DNA from: Molossus alvarezi
Taxonomy: Eukaryota; Chordata; Mammalia; Chiroptera; Molossidae
Assembly (NCBI GenBank): GCA_037176705.1
Contig: CM073885.1
Coordinates: 162,492,290-162,556,289, forward strand
Direction of reading: 5' to 3'
Length of the DNA stretch: 64,000 bases
Part shown: positions 46,781-58,754 of the stretch, piece by piece
How positions within the stretch are numbered: position 1 is the stretch's first letter
Layout: each line of letters starts with the position of its first letter
Position numbers and translations under genes: made by a program
The notes under the pieces: generated by a model
Seen by the model: the letters and a program-made list of their open reading frames with translations, nothing else
Database searches by the model: none
Told to the model about the DNA's origin: nothing

Positions 46781-47610
46781 GATTTTATTTGAAAATTACT
46801 ATCAAAGGGAGAGAATGGAATTTAAATGTAACATAGCTCATTAATATACAGACTTTGATTTGAGTACCCGATATGTCCTTCAAAACATAAACTGCATAAA
46901 ATTAATACAAAATTAAATTATTAAATAGTAATGAGGGTTACATACTATTTTACAATGGATTATACTATATTTGACATTGATATGATATTCTCACATACGA
47001 TATTGCTATAGTTGAGTTACATTATATAAAACATTATTAATATATACTCACATAGGTCTTAAAAATAATATTCCTATGGATTGTAATAGATATAGAAAAT
47101 CAGTAATTATGTAACCTACCCAAACTTTTATGATGTATATATACACATATCAATATATTATGCACATTATAAAATAAACCCAAAATTTAGGGTTCTAAAT
47201 TTGGAAAATGATAATTATGATTAATATTTTTAAGGATAAAGCAATGTATATTTTATTGAGAAAATTTCTCAAGGCATTCCTGTATCCCTAAAACTTACCA
47301 GAGAATACAAACTAACACAAATTGAGCAGCAAGCAGCCTAAAGATTTGAAATGCAATTGAGGGCTTCTTGCACAAAAGAAGACTCTATATGTTCTTTCAG
47401 GTCAATCATAGAAGTGCAATGCAACTTATCTCCCCTCTTGCCACTCCTGCTGAAGGCGTCCTGGGACACGTGGACTTCCCAGGCTGTGAAGGCCTTTTTG
47501 ACTCTAGAATATGTACTGTAGTAATTTTTCCTCAACCAACATTAAATTTCAAAAAGCAGCAAAGAGTGGAAAAGCCCTTTCTAAAATGTGATGCAATCTC
47601 TCTTGTGTTT
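46781..47610. other. No recognised feature
   Basis: AT-rich, no gene or named repeat. Confidence 0.4.
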
Positions 47611-48160
47611 GTCAGGATTCTCTAGAGAAAAGAACAAATAGGAGCTGAGAGACAGAGAGATTGAGAGAGAAAGAGAGAGAGAGGAGAGAGGAGGGAGGAG
47701 GAAGAGAGGAGGAGAGAGGAAGAGAGAAGAGAAGAGAGGGGAGGAGAGAGGAAGAGAGAAGAAAAGAGAGGGGAGAGGGGAGGGGAGGGGAGGACAGGAA
47801 AGCAGAGAAAAGAGAAGAGATCATAAGGAATTGGCTCATTTGATAATGGAGGCTGACAGTTTCAAGATCTTCATGGTGAGCTGGAGACCCAGGGGAGCCA
47901 ATGCTGTTGTTCCAGTCTGAAGGCCATGGGAAGGAAGAAGCCTGTCTTATTTAGGGATGTCAGATTATTTGTTTTATTCAGACCTTCAACTGAATGAATT
48001 AGGACCACCCATATTAGAAAGGGCAATGTGTTTTACTTAGTCTACCAATCCAAATGCTAATCTCATGTAAAGCACCCTTACAAAAATACTCAGAATAATT
48101 TTGACCAAATATCTGGGCACATCATGGCTCAGTCAACTTGACACATAAATTAATCAACGT
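47611..48160 (+). repeat. Ancient retroelement 3' end with expanded GA tract
   Basis: Common mammalian repeat order: GTCAGGATTCTCTAGAGAA, GGAATTGGCTCATTTGATAATGG, CAGACCTTCAACTGAATG, CCAAATATCTGGGCACATC, GTCAACTTGACACATAAATTAA. A pure GA/purine tract replaces the usual short simple repeat at 47641-47820. Family not fixed. Confidence 0.65.
47641..47820 (+). repeat. Purine (GA/GGA) tract
   Basis: About 180 nt almost entirely G and A, with GAGA, GGAGG and AGAGAAGA sub-blocks. It produces meaningless ORFs on both strands. Confidence 0.9.
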
Positions 48161-49634
48161 GCCTAGATTCTCTTCTGGTTCTGCTTCTACCTAAAAATTA
48201 AATCTTACCATTATCTTAACCTCTGAAGCTCATTTCATTACTAAAGAAGTTTAGTAAGGTTAATTAAAAAATGTATTCTCATGCAGATACAGCTATTTTG
48301 ATAATATTTATTTAACATGGAATCAAATAACTAAGAGAATCAGTACCAGTTGGTCTACCACAAACATTTATCATCTTTATGTCAGAAATACAGATGCCTG
48401 TTCTTTTATTGGTCTTTAACTTTATTTTAATTTGAGCAGTCTAAAGAAAAAGTAGAAGAAATTTTCACAAATAGTACCAGGGATACCTTTGGGATATTGG
48501 AGGTGATATAATAGAAAAAGTTCAGTAAGAATAAGAAAATGTTTTTGGGTTCAAATGAACCCATACAGTATTTGAACTCTTATTTATTTCCTTCCTTCAT
48601 CTTGCATAGCATCTTATTATTAGTGGAAGTCTTAGCAATTGACACATTTAGAAAAATTGAGACACAGAAAAACTTGAAAATAAGAGGTATAAATGTAGTG
48701 ATAATAACCACATGAAAAAGATTTTTAAGGTGGTATGAGAAATAATGGACACCATGCACTCAATTCGCAACTGAACAAGTAATGTGTGCCTGTAGACATA
48801 CATGTGTATTAAAATGAGAAAATGGTGACACAAGTCTCTGGGGGTATTTTGACAATTACATTTTCAAACAATAGTTGCTCTTAGCATGAATTTAGGAGTC
48901 ATTTAACGCAGTCTCCAAATTCTTTGCTTTGTATCTAGAGCATGAGTAAATTTTTCTAAGTATGTCCCTAACATATATTTATTTATTTATTTATAGATAT
49001 TATATAGTAGAAAGAACAATCAGAATATATTTAATGAAAATGAGATTGAAATATATTTGTAATTTTAGCCTTTTTTTTCACCCCCTGTGGAGCATCTTTC
49101 ACAAACACATAAATGGTACATACATCATTTATATAACTTGATGCATTTTGCATTAGATTTCTTTGTAAAGATTGGGAAGAGGAAGGAGGAGATGAGTCAG
49201 TAGCCATATGAAAATACTTATTTTCACACATAATTGATTGTAATTAAATTCTGATGAAGAGTATTCTGTAACTAGGAAGAAGTGAAAGGGACATGGTCAA
49301 CAAGAGTGTACGCTTCTTTAAAATGCTTTCGTAGTGAAATAAGGGGCAGGCACGTGGCTACAAGTAGGAGAAATTAGTGACTCAATCCAGCAATTTACCA
49401 AGGTTGTGACTTGGGCAGCTTCACTCCCTCCACACTTCTCTTGGATAAGCATGTCCTGGAATAAAGTGTGAGGGCTGCAAAGTGAAAGAACTCAGAATGA
49501 CCCATGGAAAGCTTTAAAAAATAAACAGTTAATTGGACTGTGACCCAAGGATTCCCAAGCCTTAGATACTGGTACTTGCTTCTCCTTAACATTGATTTAT
49601 TAGAGATCTATAGAATGGTGGACCCATAAAGTGT
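48161..49634. other. No recognised feature
   Basis: About 1.5 kb without a recognised gene or repeat, apart from short (TTTA)n runs near 48978. Confidence 0.4.
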
Positions 49635-49646
49635 AGTTCAACTCTT

Positions 49647-50221
49647 CTTGGAGGAGGGGAGCAGGATGTAGTTTTCTAAGCTTTTGTTTATTTTGTATTG
49701 AATTTATTGGAGTGACCTTGGTTAATAAAGTTATATAGGTTTCAGGTACACAATTCTATAATACATTACCTGTATATTATATTGTGTGTTCATCACCTCA
49801 AGCCAAGTTTCCATCCATCAGTATTTATCCCCCCTTTACTCTCTCCTACCTCCTTTTACCCCCCTTTTCCTCTGGTTATCATTATACTGTTGTCTGTTAA
49901 TGAGTTTTTTGTTTTAGAGTTTTTGGTTTTTTTGCTTAATCTTTTCACCTTTTTCACCCTGTCCCTCTACCCCCTCCACTGACAGTTTGTTCTCCATATC
50001 TATGAGTCTACTTCTATTTTGTTTGTTAAGTACATTTACACAATGGAATACTACTTGGCCATAAAAAAAAGAAGGAAATCTTACTTTTTGAAACAGCATG
50101 GATGGACCTGGAGAGTATTCTGCTAAGTAAAATAGGCCAGTCAGAGAAAGAAATATACCATATAATTTCACTTATATAAAGAATCTAATGAACAAAATAA
50201 ACTAACAAACAAAATAGAAGC
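49647..50221. mobile_element. 5'-inverted L1 with 12-bp duplication
   Basis: 49683-50028 is L1 3' UTR on the minus strand. 50030-50221 is the ORF2 end on the plus strand (ACACAATGGAATACTACTTG, GCATGGATGGACCTGGAGAG). The two segments meet with about 20 nt of overlap in L1 coordinates (both contain AACAAACAAAATAGAAG). Exact duplication AGTTCAACTCTT at 49635-49646 and 50222-50233. About 36 nt of non-L1 sequence (49647-49682) lies between the 3' UTR and the left duplication. Confidence 0.75.
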
Positions 50222-50233
50222 AGTTCAACTCTT

Positions 50234-51334
50234 TAATGTACTAATGAAGAATTAAGAGAAGTCAAGTGCACTACAAAAGATCACACAGTAAATGATTGAT
50301 TGAGCCAAGAATAAAGTGAAAACGCCCTGGTTCCTGATTCAGTTTGCTCAATATTCCTTTCTACCAATGAAAAGATACACCCGACCAGAGCACCTTTTGG
50401 GTCTTGAAGAGTGATTCTCAAATTTTCATTGCATACAAATCACCTGCTGGGCTTTGAGAGTCTGCACTACTTCCAGGTTACTCCAATATTGCTTGTTGTA
50501 AATGAAGTTTTGAATACTAAGTTAGGACAAGCTTGTCAATCCCTTTGTTCATATTTGCTCATAATAGAAACATTTTTTTTTAAATTTAGAAATGTGCATG
50601 TTGAAAAGAAATATAAAGCATACTTAAAGATAAGCAAGCTTAAACAGAGTCCTAAACCTGCTCATTTAAAATTTTTCTCATTTTTGTTTTTACATTTCAA
50701 TATGAAGTACAGTACTGTCGTTTAATTATGGAGTAAGAAGAATAATTCTGAAACATATCATAGACACCTTACAAAAGATCATACTAAGTGTTAATATATA
50801 TTCGAAGGAACTCAGAAGTTTTTTGTTTGTTCTTTATTTGGCAGCTGAAATATGCTAAATGATGAAAAATACCAACAGATAATAATCCTTGAGGACTGAT
50901 TTGCTACCTTAGACTTCAGCTCTTAGTTTCTGTATCCATGAGGTTAGAAAGAATGCAAACCATAAAAGGGGAAGTGTGATGGCTAAAAATGATCCCTGTG
51001 TTATTCGTCCCAGATCCAAAGGCAAGAGGCACTGCTTGCAAGGAAAACAGTTTGACTTTAAAGTAAGAAAACTGACTCCTAATGTTTCTTATGATTTGGA
51101 ACGGCTCAAGTACAGCAGGTCTTGAGCAACTCTGAATGAATACTCTCTTAAATTCACCACAACCCCTTTTTCTACCCTATACATGTACTGTTCTTTCAAC
51201 ACGCCTTTACCTCCACTCTTCTCATGAAGCTGATGAGTCAAATAGGCTCCTTTCACTGTGATCTTTTAAGGTCTGCATATACACTCCTTCACCAGGAGTA
51301 GTGCATTTGGCTATCGAAGAGGTTTTCCGGAGGA
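50234..51334. other. Mostly unassigned
   Basis: 50408-50470 faintly matches the start of a MER5-type hAT element (GTGATTCTCAAATTTTCATTGC). Nothing else recognised. Confidence 0.35.
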
Positions 51335-51435
51335 GATCTTACCCCACCCCCAGATAAATTCAATCAGAATTTTTAGGGTCAGTCCAAGGCACTGGCATTT
51401 TCAAAAACCCCTTAGATGATGCTAATGTTCAGTTA
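51335..51435 (+). repeat. MER5-like DNA transposon fragment
   Basis: CCCCACCCCCAGATAAATTC, CAGAATTTTTAGGGTC, then GGCATTTTCAAAAACCCC and TAGATGATGCTAATGTTC follow the MER5A order. Confidence 0.5.
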
Positions 51436-51987
51436 AAGCATATAATCACTATTAAAAGAAGACAAATGGAAGAGACACTGGTTAGCACTTTAATGGAAAT
51501 TGAGTTTTGACAATTGGTACTGTGGCCCAGGCAGTGGCCATGGTTACCCTGAGGCTGACTCAGTAGCCCTGTCTGGAGCAGTGGTGTTGGCTGCGTGTAG
51601 AGAGATGGAGTAGGAGCATATGTACCATGTATAGATCATGCTAGACTCATGATGGAACATCAGAATACAAGACATGTTTTGTAGAAGGCCAACTTCTGAA
51701 TAGACTTCCCAGTACAGTACACAGGCTTAACTACAAAGGCGAGAGAAAGAGGTGAGCTCTGAGATGTCTACTTGGTCACCTGCACTCTCCTCTTCTAGCA
51801 CCTCATCTGCCACACCCCACAGCAAAGAAAATTAATCAGCCTGGTTTGCCCATCTCTGTCTTTTCTTTTCCCCAGTACCTTCTTCCCATAACTAATTGTA
51901 ACCAGATGGAAGAGGTAGATAACAAAAGCAGCAGCATCAGCATTGTCACCTTGAAACTTTTCCTGACTTAGAAACAGCACTGAAACT

Positions 51988-52071
51988 GATACACTGGATT
52001 TCCATTTAGTTACCAGATACACTGGATTTCCATTTAGTTACCAGATACACTGGATTTCCATTTAGTTACCA
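51988..52071 (+). repeat. Perfect 3 x 28 bp minisatellite
   Basis: Unit starts GATACACTGGATTTCC and ends TTAGTTACCA. Copies at 51988-52015, 52016-52043 and 52044-52071 are identical by eye. Surrounding 51436-51987 has no recognised feature. Confidence 0.95.
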
Positions 52072-54565
52072 GATTTTCTGACCCAGTTCTGAGAGCCTGA
52101 AATCATCCTTAGTCCTGACATTCAAGAACCTCCTCCTGTAACCTGTATAGCTTCTCAAACACCTCAAAATCTAAAGCCCCGCCTTGTCCATCCCATCTAT
52201 GATGGCAGTGGAAACAGATCCCTCTGACTTCCGTTGCCCTACTAAGGAGGAAGGATCATAGTTCCAGGACTCAGACTCTCTTTGTTACCTGTTTTATTCT
52301 AAGCAACTGCCCTTTCCCAGGTATAATCTGAGTATAAGTTTGTGCAATCTCATTCAAAAATATCAGCCAAGACCCCTCTGGAATGTCTTATGCTCCTGCC
52401 ACTAACTCTGGGTAGCTGCCTTTAAACCATGGCCTATATGGCACTCTGTGTTTGTGTTCCATAGCTTCATTCTTCATGGAATTGCTCAGAAGAGATGGGC
52501 CAGCAGATCACTAAGAAACTCACCCAGGCTCTTAAAGGGTGGCCAAAGGACATTGTAGTTATTTCTCCCTTATCCCCCTGAGGCCCATATTATAAAAATG
52601 GAATATTAAAAAATATATATGCACACAAATACTAAAACAACACAACACAAAGAATTCAATGTTTACTTTTCACACCGTTGTATTAGATAATCCTTAAAAA
52701 CCCAAGACTTTGGTCATTAATATTCTTTTTTCTTTCAAAATCACTACCCAAAAAGATTTTACTTATTTATCAGTTATTTGGATATGTTTTTCTTTAGTTT
52801 CATACGTGGGTCCTCACTTCCTAGAGGTATACTGGTGGTGATTTAGAAATTGTTACACTTTTTACTTTATTTTTACTTTTTCTCCAACAAGTAGGTATCA
52901 TTTTCCTTTTCTTTTTTTTATTTTCATGTTGTTGCAATAAATTCTATTTTTTCGATCTTCCATTTTAATATGTAATTAGCATTTTTGCTTTAAGAATATT
53001 AAATATTAGGCCAACCTACTATTTCTCTAATTTAAAAGAAAATCTATTTATTTGTAATACATGAATGACTAGTAACAAATTTTGAAATAATGACTTTTGT
53101 TCCTTTAAAAGGGTATGTCGTTCTACCCCATAGAAAAATCATATTCCAAGTATATATATATAGCATTTGCTGAAATAAAAACTTATTTTTTCTGAATTTT
53201 CTGGATGTCCCTTGGTCAAGTTGTTTTTGAATTTCTGTTAGAGATACAATACTTTCTGTTCTTTGTCAGCGTCTCATAGGCATGTCTAGTTAAAAAGTAC
53301 TTCCTATAAGGAGTACTGAGCACTCTTGCATCTGACAATTAGGAATCTCTGCAAAAGCACACACTTTAGCAATAGCACAAATTATTGACAGTTTAAACAG
53401 GCAATCAGAGAGTGTATTCAAGTAATCAAAAATAGCTCTTGTTGATATAACTTAAAATGTATTACTACTCAGATGAGATAACAGTGAATTACTAAATGAC
53501 CTACACTCATTTCATTCCTTTTTTAGTATCAAGAATTTGTCAATGAAAATTAAATAATAAAATATATGCTTACTAGTTTGAAAAAACAATTTCTGTCTAA
53601 TAGCCATTATTAATTATAAATAGAAAGTGGAAGATAATCCTTAATTATTTATATGAGGTTATGTAATATTCCATATAATTATAGTTCATGTTTCTTCTTG
53701 AATAGTCTTGCTGTAGATAAAAGAAAAAAATAAACATTGTGAGAATATCTTTAGAAAATTGAAAATATTATAGATAGTAGTGAAGTGACTATTGTAGAAA
53801 CTTGAATATTCTTGCCTAGAATAGTCAGGCAATTAAACAGCTATGAAGCACTTAGGAGATTAGACAATATGCAAAACATTACTCTCAGACTTTGAATGAT
53901 CTTTTATGATAGCAGTATTCTCTAAAGATGTACTCAGTAATTTTTATGGCCTCCGGTAGAAACATCTGCAGAATCGTGCATTAAGAATGAGAGAAATCCA
54001 GAGAGCTCCTTGTGCAGAAGACTTTGAAAGACACTTACACAGAGACAATTTCACAAATTTTGCTTATCTCTTGGCTCATAGCTTTAATGGTTTCTAGATG
54101 CCTGGTCTCTGTCCTTGAACTACTATAAAGTTGTTATCTACTTGTTTATGAATTTATTTATTTAGGCTCAGCGGGAGCAAACTAATCTATTTTCTTCTGT
54201 CATTGCATTTACTTAATCTATCTTGATTTCCTTTTATTAGTTGTTCCCAGCCAGAAAATTTACCTTACATTAGTTTAATTTACTATAAGTTCAAAATATA
54301 TTGGATTCTACAATTTTTACTACCCTGGTCTCAGTTCCTTGAAAAGTCTCCATGTAATAATAATGGCATTTGTAGATTTGATTTTATATATATATATATC
54401 TCATAAAATCAATATTATAAATGGTCTTTAATTTTTAATGCAGTAGAGGACAAGAATAGCTCGAGAAATTGGCTGGTTTTAAAAATAAATATAATAATAA
54501 TTTTAAATATTTATCATTATTACTTTTATTGCTGGGTTATCAGAAGATGATTGAATTATTTTAGA
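52072..54565. other. No recognised feature
   Basis: About 2.5 kb with no gene or named repeat that I can support. Confidence 0.4.
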
Positions 54566-54580
54566 TGTTATCCTATTCTT

Positions 54581-54828
54581 TTTAATCCTCACCTGAGGAC
54601 ATTTTTCCATTTTTTGTTCAGATAGAGTGGGAGGGAGAGAGAGAGGAAGAGAGAGAAAGAGAGAGAGACATCGACGTGAAAAGGACACATCGAGTGGCTG
54701 CCTCCCACAGGACCCAACCAGGACCAGGGACAAACTGCAACCGAGGTACCTGCCCTTAGAGGGAACAAACCCGGGTCTCTTTGGACTGCAGGCCAACTCT
54801 CTAACCACTGAGCAAAACTGGCCAGGGT
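54581..54828 (-). mobile_element. Ves SINE, type 1
   Basis: Minus-strand copy, close to the 20409 element with a few indels. Exact 15-bp duplication TGTTATCCTATTCTT at 54566-54580 and 54829-54843. Confidence 0.95.
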
Positions 54829-54899
54829 TGTTATCCTATTCTTAGTCTTCATAATAATAATGTTAAGTACTACTTTTTATATATTTTATTGATGAATAA

Positions 54900-54985
54900 A
54901 ATAATCTCTCTATGTTATTGTATATTATACTATATATATGTGTGTGTGTGTATATATGTATATACATACATATGTACACACATAT
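54900..54985 (+). repeat. TA/TG microsatellite
   Basis: Mixed (TA)n and (TG)n (ATATATATGTGTGTGTGTG). Confidence 0.8.
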
Positions 54986-56011
54986 TCTTATGTATCCTAT
55001 TAACAGCATTTCCACCCACATAAAGCTAAGACGAATAGAACTGAAAAGATAAATAAGTTATTATTTAAAGCTGGAAATTTTAATATTATTCTCTCAGTAA
55101 GTGATAGGAAAGTAGATAAAAATCAGTAAGGATACAACAGAATTGAAAACTGATATGAAACAAACCTACTTAATGACACTTATAGATAATTCCACTCAAC
55201 AAAAATACAATATAAATACTTTTTAAGAGAATATGAAACCATCATAAAGCTCATATATGTTCAACCATAAAATAAACCTCAATACATTTGAAATTAAGGA
55301 AATCACACACATTATCCTTATCTTTAAAAATATCAAGAAAATTAATGAAACTCTAGTTAGACTGAGCAAGAACAAATATACAACTTACCAATATAAAAAA
55401 TGCAAGTGGGAATATCATTACAAAACCTACATGTATTTGTATAATATTAAGAAAATATTATGAATAAGTTTATGCCAACTAATTTAGAACAAATACAATG
55501 GCCACGTTCTTTGAAATACACAAACACACTCAAGAACAAACAGATAATCTGGAGAGTCATTTGTATATGACAGAAATTGTAACTGAAACAATCTTACAAA
55601 GAAATTCCATGACCAGATGTTTTTACTGACAAGTTCTAGCAAATATTTAAGAGAAAAAAATCCTATTTAAACTCTTTCAAAAAATAGAAGAAGCAGCTAC
55701 ACTTTTTTGGTGAGAACGATGTCCTCATCATACCAGGCCTGATATTATGAAAGATAATAAAACTACAGACCAATATCCTTCCTGAACAAAGATGTGCATT
55801 TCCTTGAATAAATCGAATTCAGTCATATACAAAAAGAATGATACATTATGACTAAGTGGAGATTATATTGGAAATACATAGTTTGGTTTATCACTCAAAT
55901 AAATTAATATAACTCTTCATATTAACAAACTGTATAAGAAAAAGCTATATAATAATCTCAGTGGTACAAAAAATTACTTGACAAAGTTTAATGTTAGTTT
56001 TTGATAAAAAT

Positions 56012-56262
56012 TGCCCTGGCTGCTTTGGCTCAGTGGTTAGTGTCAGCCTGCGGTCCAGAGAGACTCAGGTTCAGTTTCCGCTAAGGGCGCATACCTCGGT
56101 TACAGTTTGTTCCTGGCCCTGGTTGGTCGTGTGGGTGGCAGCTACTTGATGTGTCTCTTTCATGTCGATGTTTCTCTCTCTCTCTTTCTCTTTCTCCCTC
56201 CCACTCTATCTGAACAAAAAAATGGAAGAAAAATGTCCTCAGGTGAGGATAAAAAAAATGTC
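56012..56262 (+). mobile_element. Ves SINE, type 1, in ancient L1
   Basis: TGCCCTGGCTGCTTTGGCTC head, type 1 end GTCCTCAGGTGAGGAT then A's. Exact 12-bp duplication TTTGATAAAAAT at 56000-56011 and 56263-56274 (15 bp with one mismatch). Confidence 0.93.
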
Positions 56263-56619
56263 TTTGATAAAAATCTACATTAAACTAAAATGGATGGGAA
56301 CTTTCTAAACCTGATGAAAGGCATCTGCAATGAAAAAAGAAATAATATTACATTTTAAGTCAGGCATAAGGCTGACATTTTAAGTCAGTCATGTTTGTTT
56401 GTTTATTTAATTATTTATTTAATAAGTACTAAATGCCTTAACCAGAATGATAAGGTGGAAAAATAAAAAATAAAAATAAAAAAATGTATGCATATTAGAA
56501 AAAAGAAGTGAAATGTCTTTATTCAGAGACAAAATAATTATGTACATTGAACATTCTAAATTTTCTACAAGAAAAGAGAGACTACAACTAATATCTAAAC
56601 AAGTTACAAGATTAATATG

Positions 56620-56743
56620 CAGGGTGAGGAGAAAGTATGTTGCCAGTTGTCTGTATGAAAAGTAATGCAATAATAAATAATAATGCAATAATTAACTTTG
56701 TTTCCCATACTTACAACTGTAAACCTACTTTTGCTTCACCCTG
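56620..56743. mobile_element. Mariner-type MITE in ancient L1
   Basis: 124 bp with long terminal inverted repeats. The left end CAGGGTGAGGAGAAAGTA and the inverse of the right end, CAGGGTGAAGCAAAAGTA, agree over most of about 38 positions. L1 sequence joins across it (ATTAATATG to TACAAAAATCAATTAT). The right flank starts TA as expected, while the left TA is not visible. No transposase. Confidence 0.7.
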
Positions 56744-57300
56744 TACAAAAATCAATTATATTTCTATACAAGGAAAACTGCAGAGAATTGTTGCAAGAAA
56801 TTAGAGAAGATCTAAATACACTATGAGATACACCATGATTTTTAACATATTTTTTTCCAAATAGATATACAGACCAATTCATTTCTGATAAATATCTCAG
56901 TGGACATTGTCATGCTGGATCTAAAAATATTTACAGAAATGCAGATGACATATAGTTGCCAAAATAATTTTACAAAAGGAAAAAAGAAGTTGGATTTTGA
57001 GGCTTGCTATAAACTACACTATTCAAGACAGCCTTTGACGATGGCATTGGAACAAACATAGATTAATGAAATAGAACAGTGTCAGTGGACTTTGGACAAC
57101 TATGCCAATTTTTTTTTTTTTTTTCATCAGGAAGAGTGTGATCTTTTCAAAAGATGGTATGGGAAACAATAGAATATCTACATTTATATCTACCCTCATT
57201 ATTTTCTTATACTGTATACAAAGTGTAAAAAAAAAACAACTATGTCATTGCTCTTTCCATATTCCAGAATATTTCTGAGAGAATACGGTTCTGTTACCTT

Positions 57301-58740
57301 GATTATAGTTAAGTTCAATACATTATATGTTTCTACAAAAATGTTTTCCCTGGTTTTGTCTGTTTAATAGATGTAATCATGAGATTTTTATGGAAATTGA
57401 AAATAATCAACTTGTTCGCAGATGGCTGTGGTAGTGGGTTATAAAGAAAAGATTAAAAAATATTTGGTTGGGTTATAGTACTTAACATTTTTGGATAAAC
57501 TATTGAAATATATAACACGATTTTAAACACAACTCCAGGTATTTATGGAGTCTCTGCCACCCATTCATGGATCTAATTTTAGTTCAGTACATTTGCCATA
57601 GTTTAATTATGTGCTCTACTTTTTGTCACACTATCCAACAGTAGCAATAATTATGCTTCATTCTCACTGGTATCAGAATATTAATGTTTTTAAAATACAG
57701 TTAAAATTCATGCTGAATAAATATTAATTGAAAAAGTCATTAGGCTAAAACACATCCAAACAAGCCACTTAATAAGTACTGTATATCAGAAAATAGATCC
57801 CAGAATCAAAGGAAAATTGAGTCATATGAATTGAGAGGTGTGATAAGAGGAATACTTTATTCTAGTCTTCAAAAATTGTTACACAAAAACAAGAAGGCTG
57901 GGATGATATAAAATCCTGTTTTATTAGGGAATGTATTCATTTCAGTAATGTCTCATTGGAACCAAATTATTTCAATTCCTCAGGGATATTCTTAATATAT
58001 GGATTTTTCTATTGCTATCAAGATGGAATTTAAATTTATTCATTTTATTGAGAAACTACCATGCAGTAGAGGCTGTGTTTAGGCTGAAAATATGAAGATG
58101 AATGAAAGACAAAATTAGAGTTTCTGATCTCAAAAAGCTTGCAGTAACAGGAACAAAATATACCCTATGCAGAAGAGGAAATGATTTGGTATTAGTGGAA
58201 GTTAACTGAGGGATATTGGGAAAAGAATTTCTTAAGGAAGTAATCTCAAAAGAGGGCTTTGAGGAGAAATTAGGTTGTTTTTGCTTGAAGGAAATTAGGG
58301 TAAGAGCATCTGAGACTAATGTTACTGATTTGCTGAAAACAACTGGTAACTGAGTTCCCACCCATCCCTTTAACAGGAAACTATGGCACACATAAGCCAT
58401 TGTAATGTCATTATAAAGCTTATTACCATGAATTAATTAAGTAATTTGCATTATACTGCCTCCTATGTAACAGAGAAAGCTTGGTATCCTTAAAGTACAT
58501 GACAATTACCTGTAGGAGTTCTGCTGTGGAAGAGAAGTGTTACAAAAGCTTTAAAGGTGTAAATTGTTTTGTTATTCTACTGGGAAACATTATATAAAGA
58601 AAAGATTAAATTCTTAATGAAAGGCAGACAGGAGTTACAAAAGCTTTTCTTTTTTTCTCTCTTTTTTATTTTCTTTCTATAATTCCTTATTCCCCCTGTA
58701 AGGAGAGACAAAAATCTAATTCTGTATATGCAAATATTTT
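57301..58740. other. No named feature
   Basis: 58050-58310 resembles an old interspersed repeat (CTACCATGCAGTAGAGGCTG, ...CTCAAAAAGCTTGCAGTAACAGG) of unresolved family. No gene recognised. The 114-codon frame at 58056-58400 is antisense to that repeat. Confidence 0.4.
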
Positions 58741-58754
58741 GTTCTGTTTTGTTT

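Larger units (their letters stand above)
55020..57300 (+). mobile_element. Ancient L1 ORF2 remnant
   Basis: Plus-strand ORF2 in order: endonuclease end (55220-55320), linker, reverse transcriptase (about 55740-56000, CTACAGACCAATATCC), then the C-terminal region (about 57010-57110, GCATTGGAACAAACATAGATTAATG). Full of stops. Interrupted by a Ves SINE (56012-56262) and a mariner-type MITE (56620-56743). Confidence 0.7.

Noticed and set aside
47612..47843. ORFs on both strands rich in Glu/Arg or Ser/Leu
   Set aside because: Translation of a purine simple repeat.
50408..51435. One MER5 element split by an ~870-bp insertion
   Set aside because: The two pieces are in the same order and strand, but the left match is too weak and no insertion boundaries or duplication were seen.
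51988..52071. CRISPR-like repeat array
   Set aside because: Copies are directly adjacent with no spacers, in a mammalian genome.
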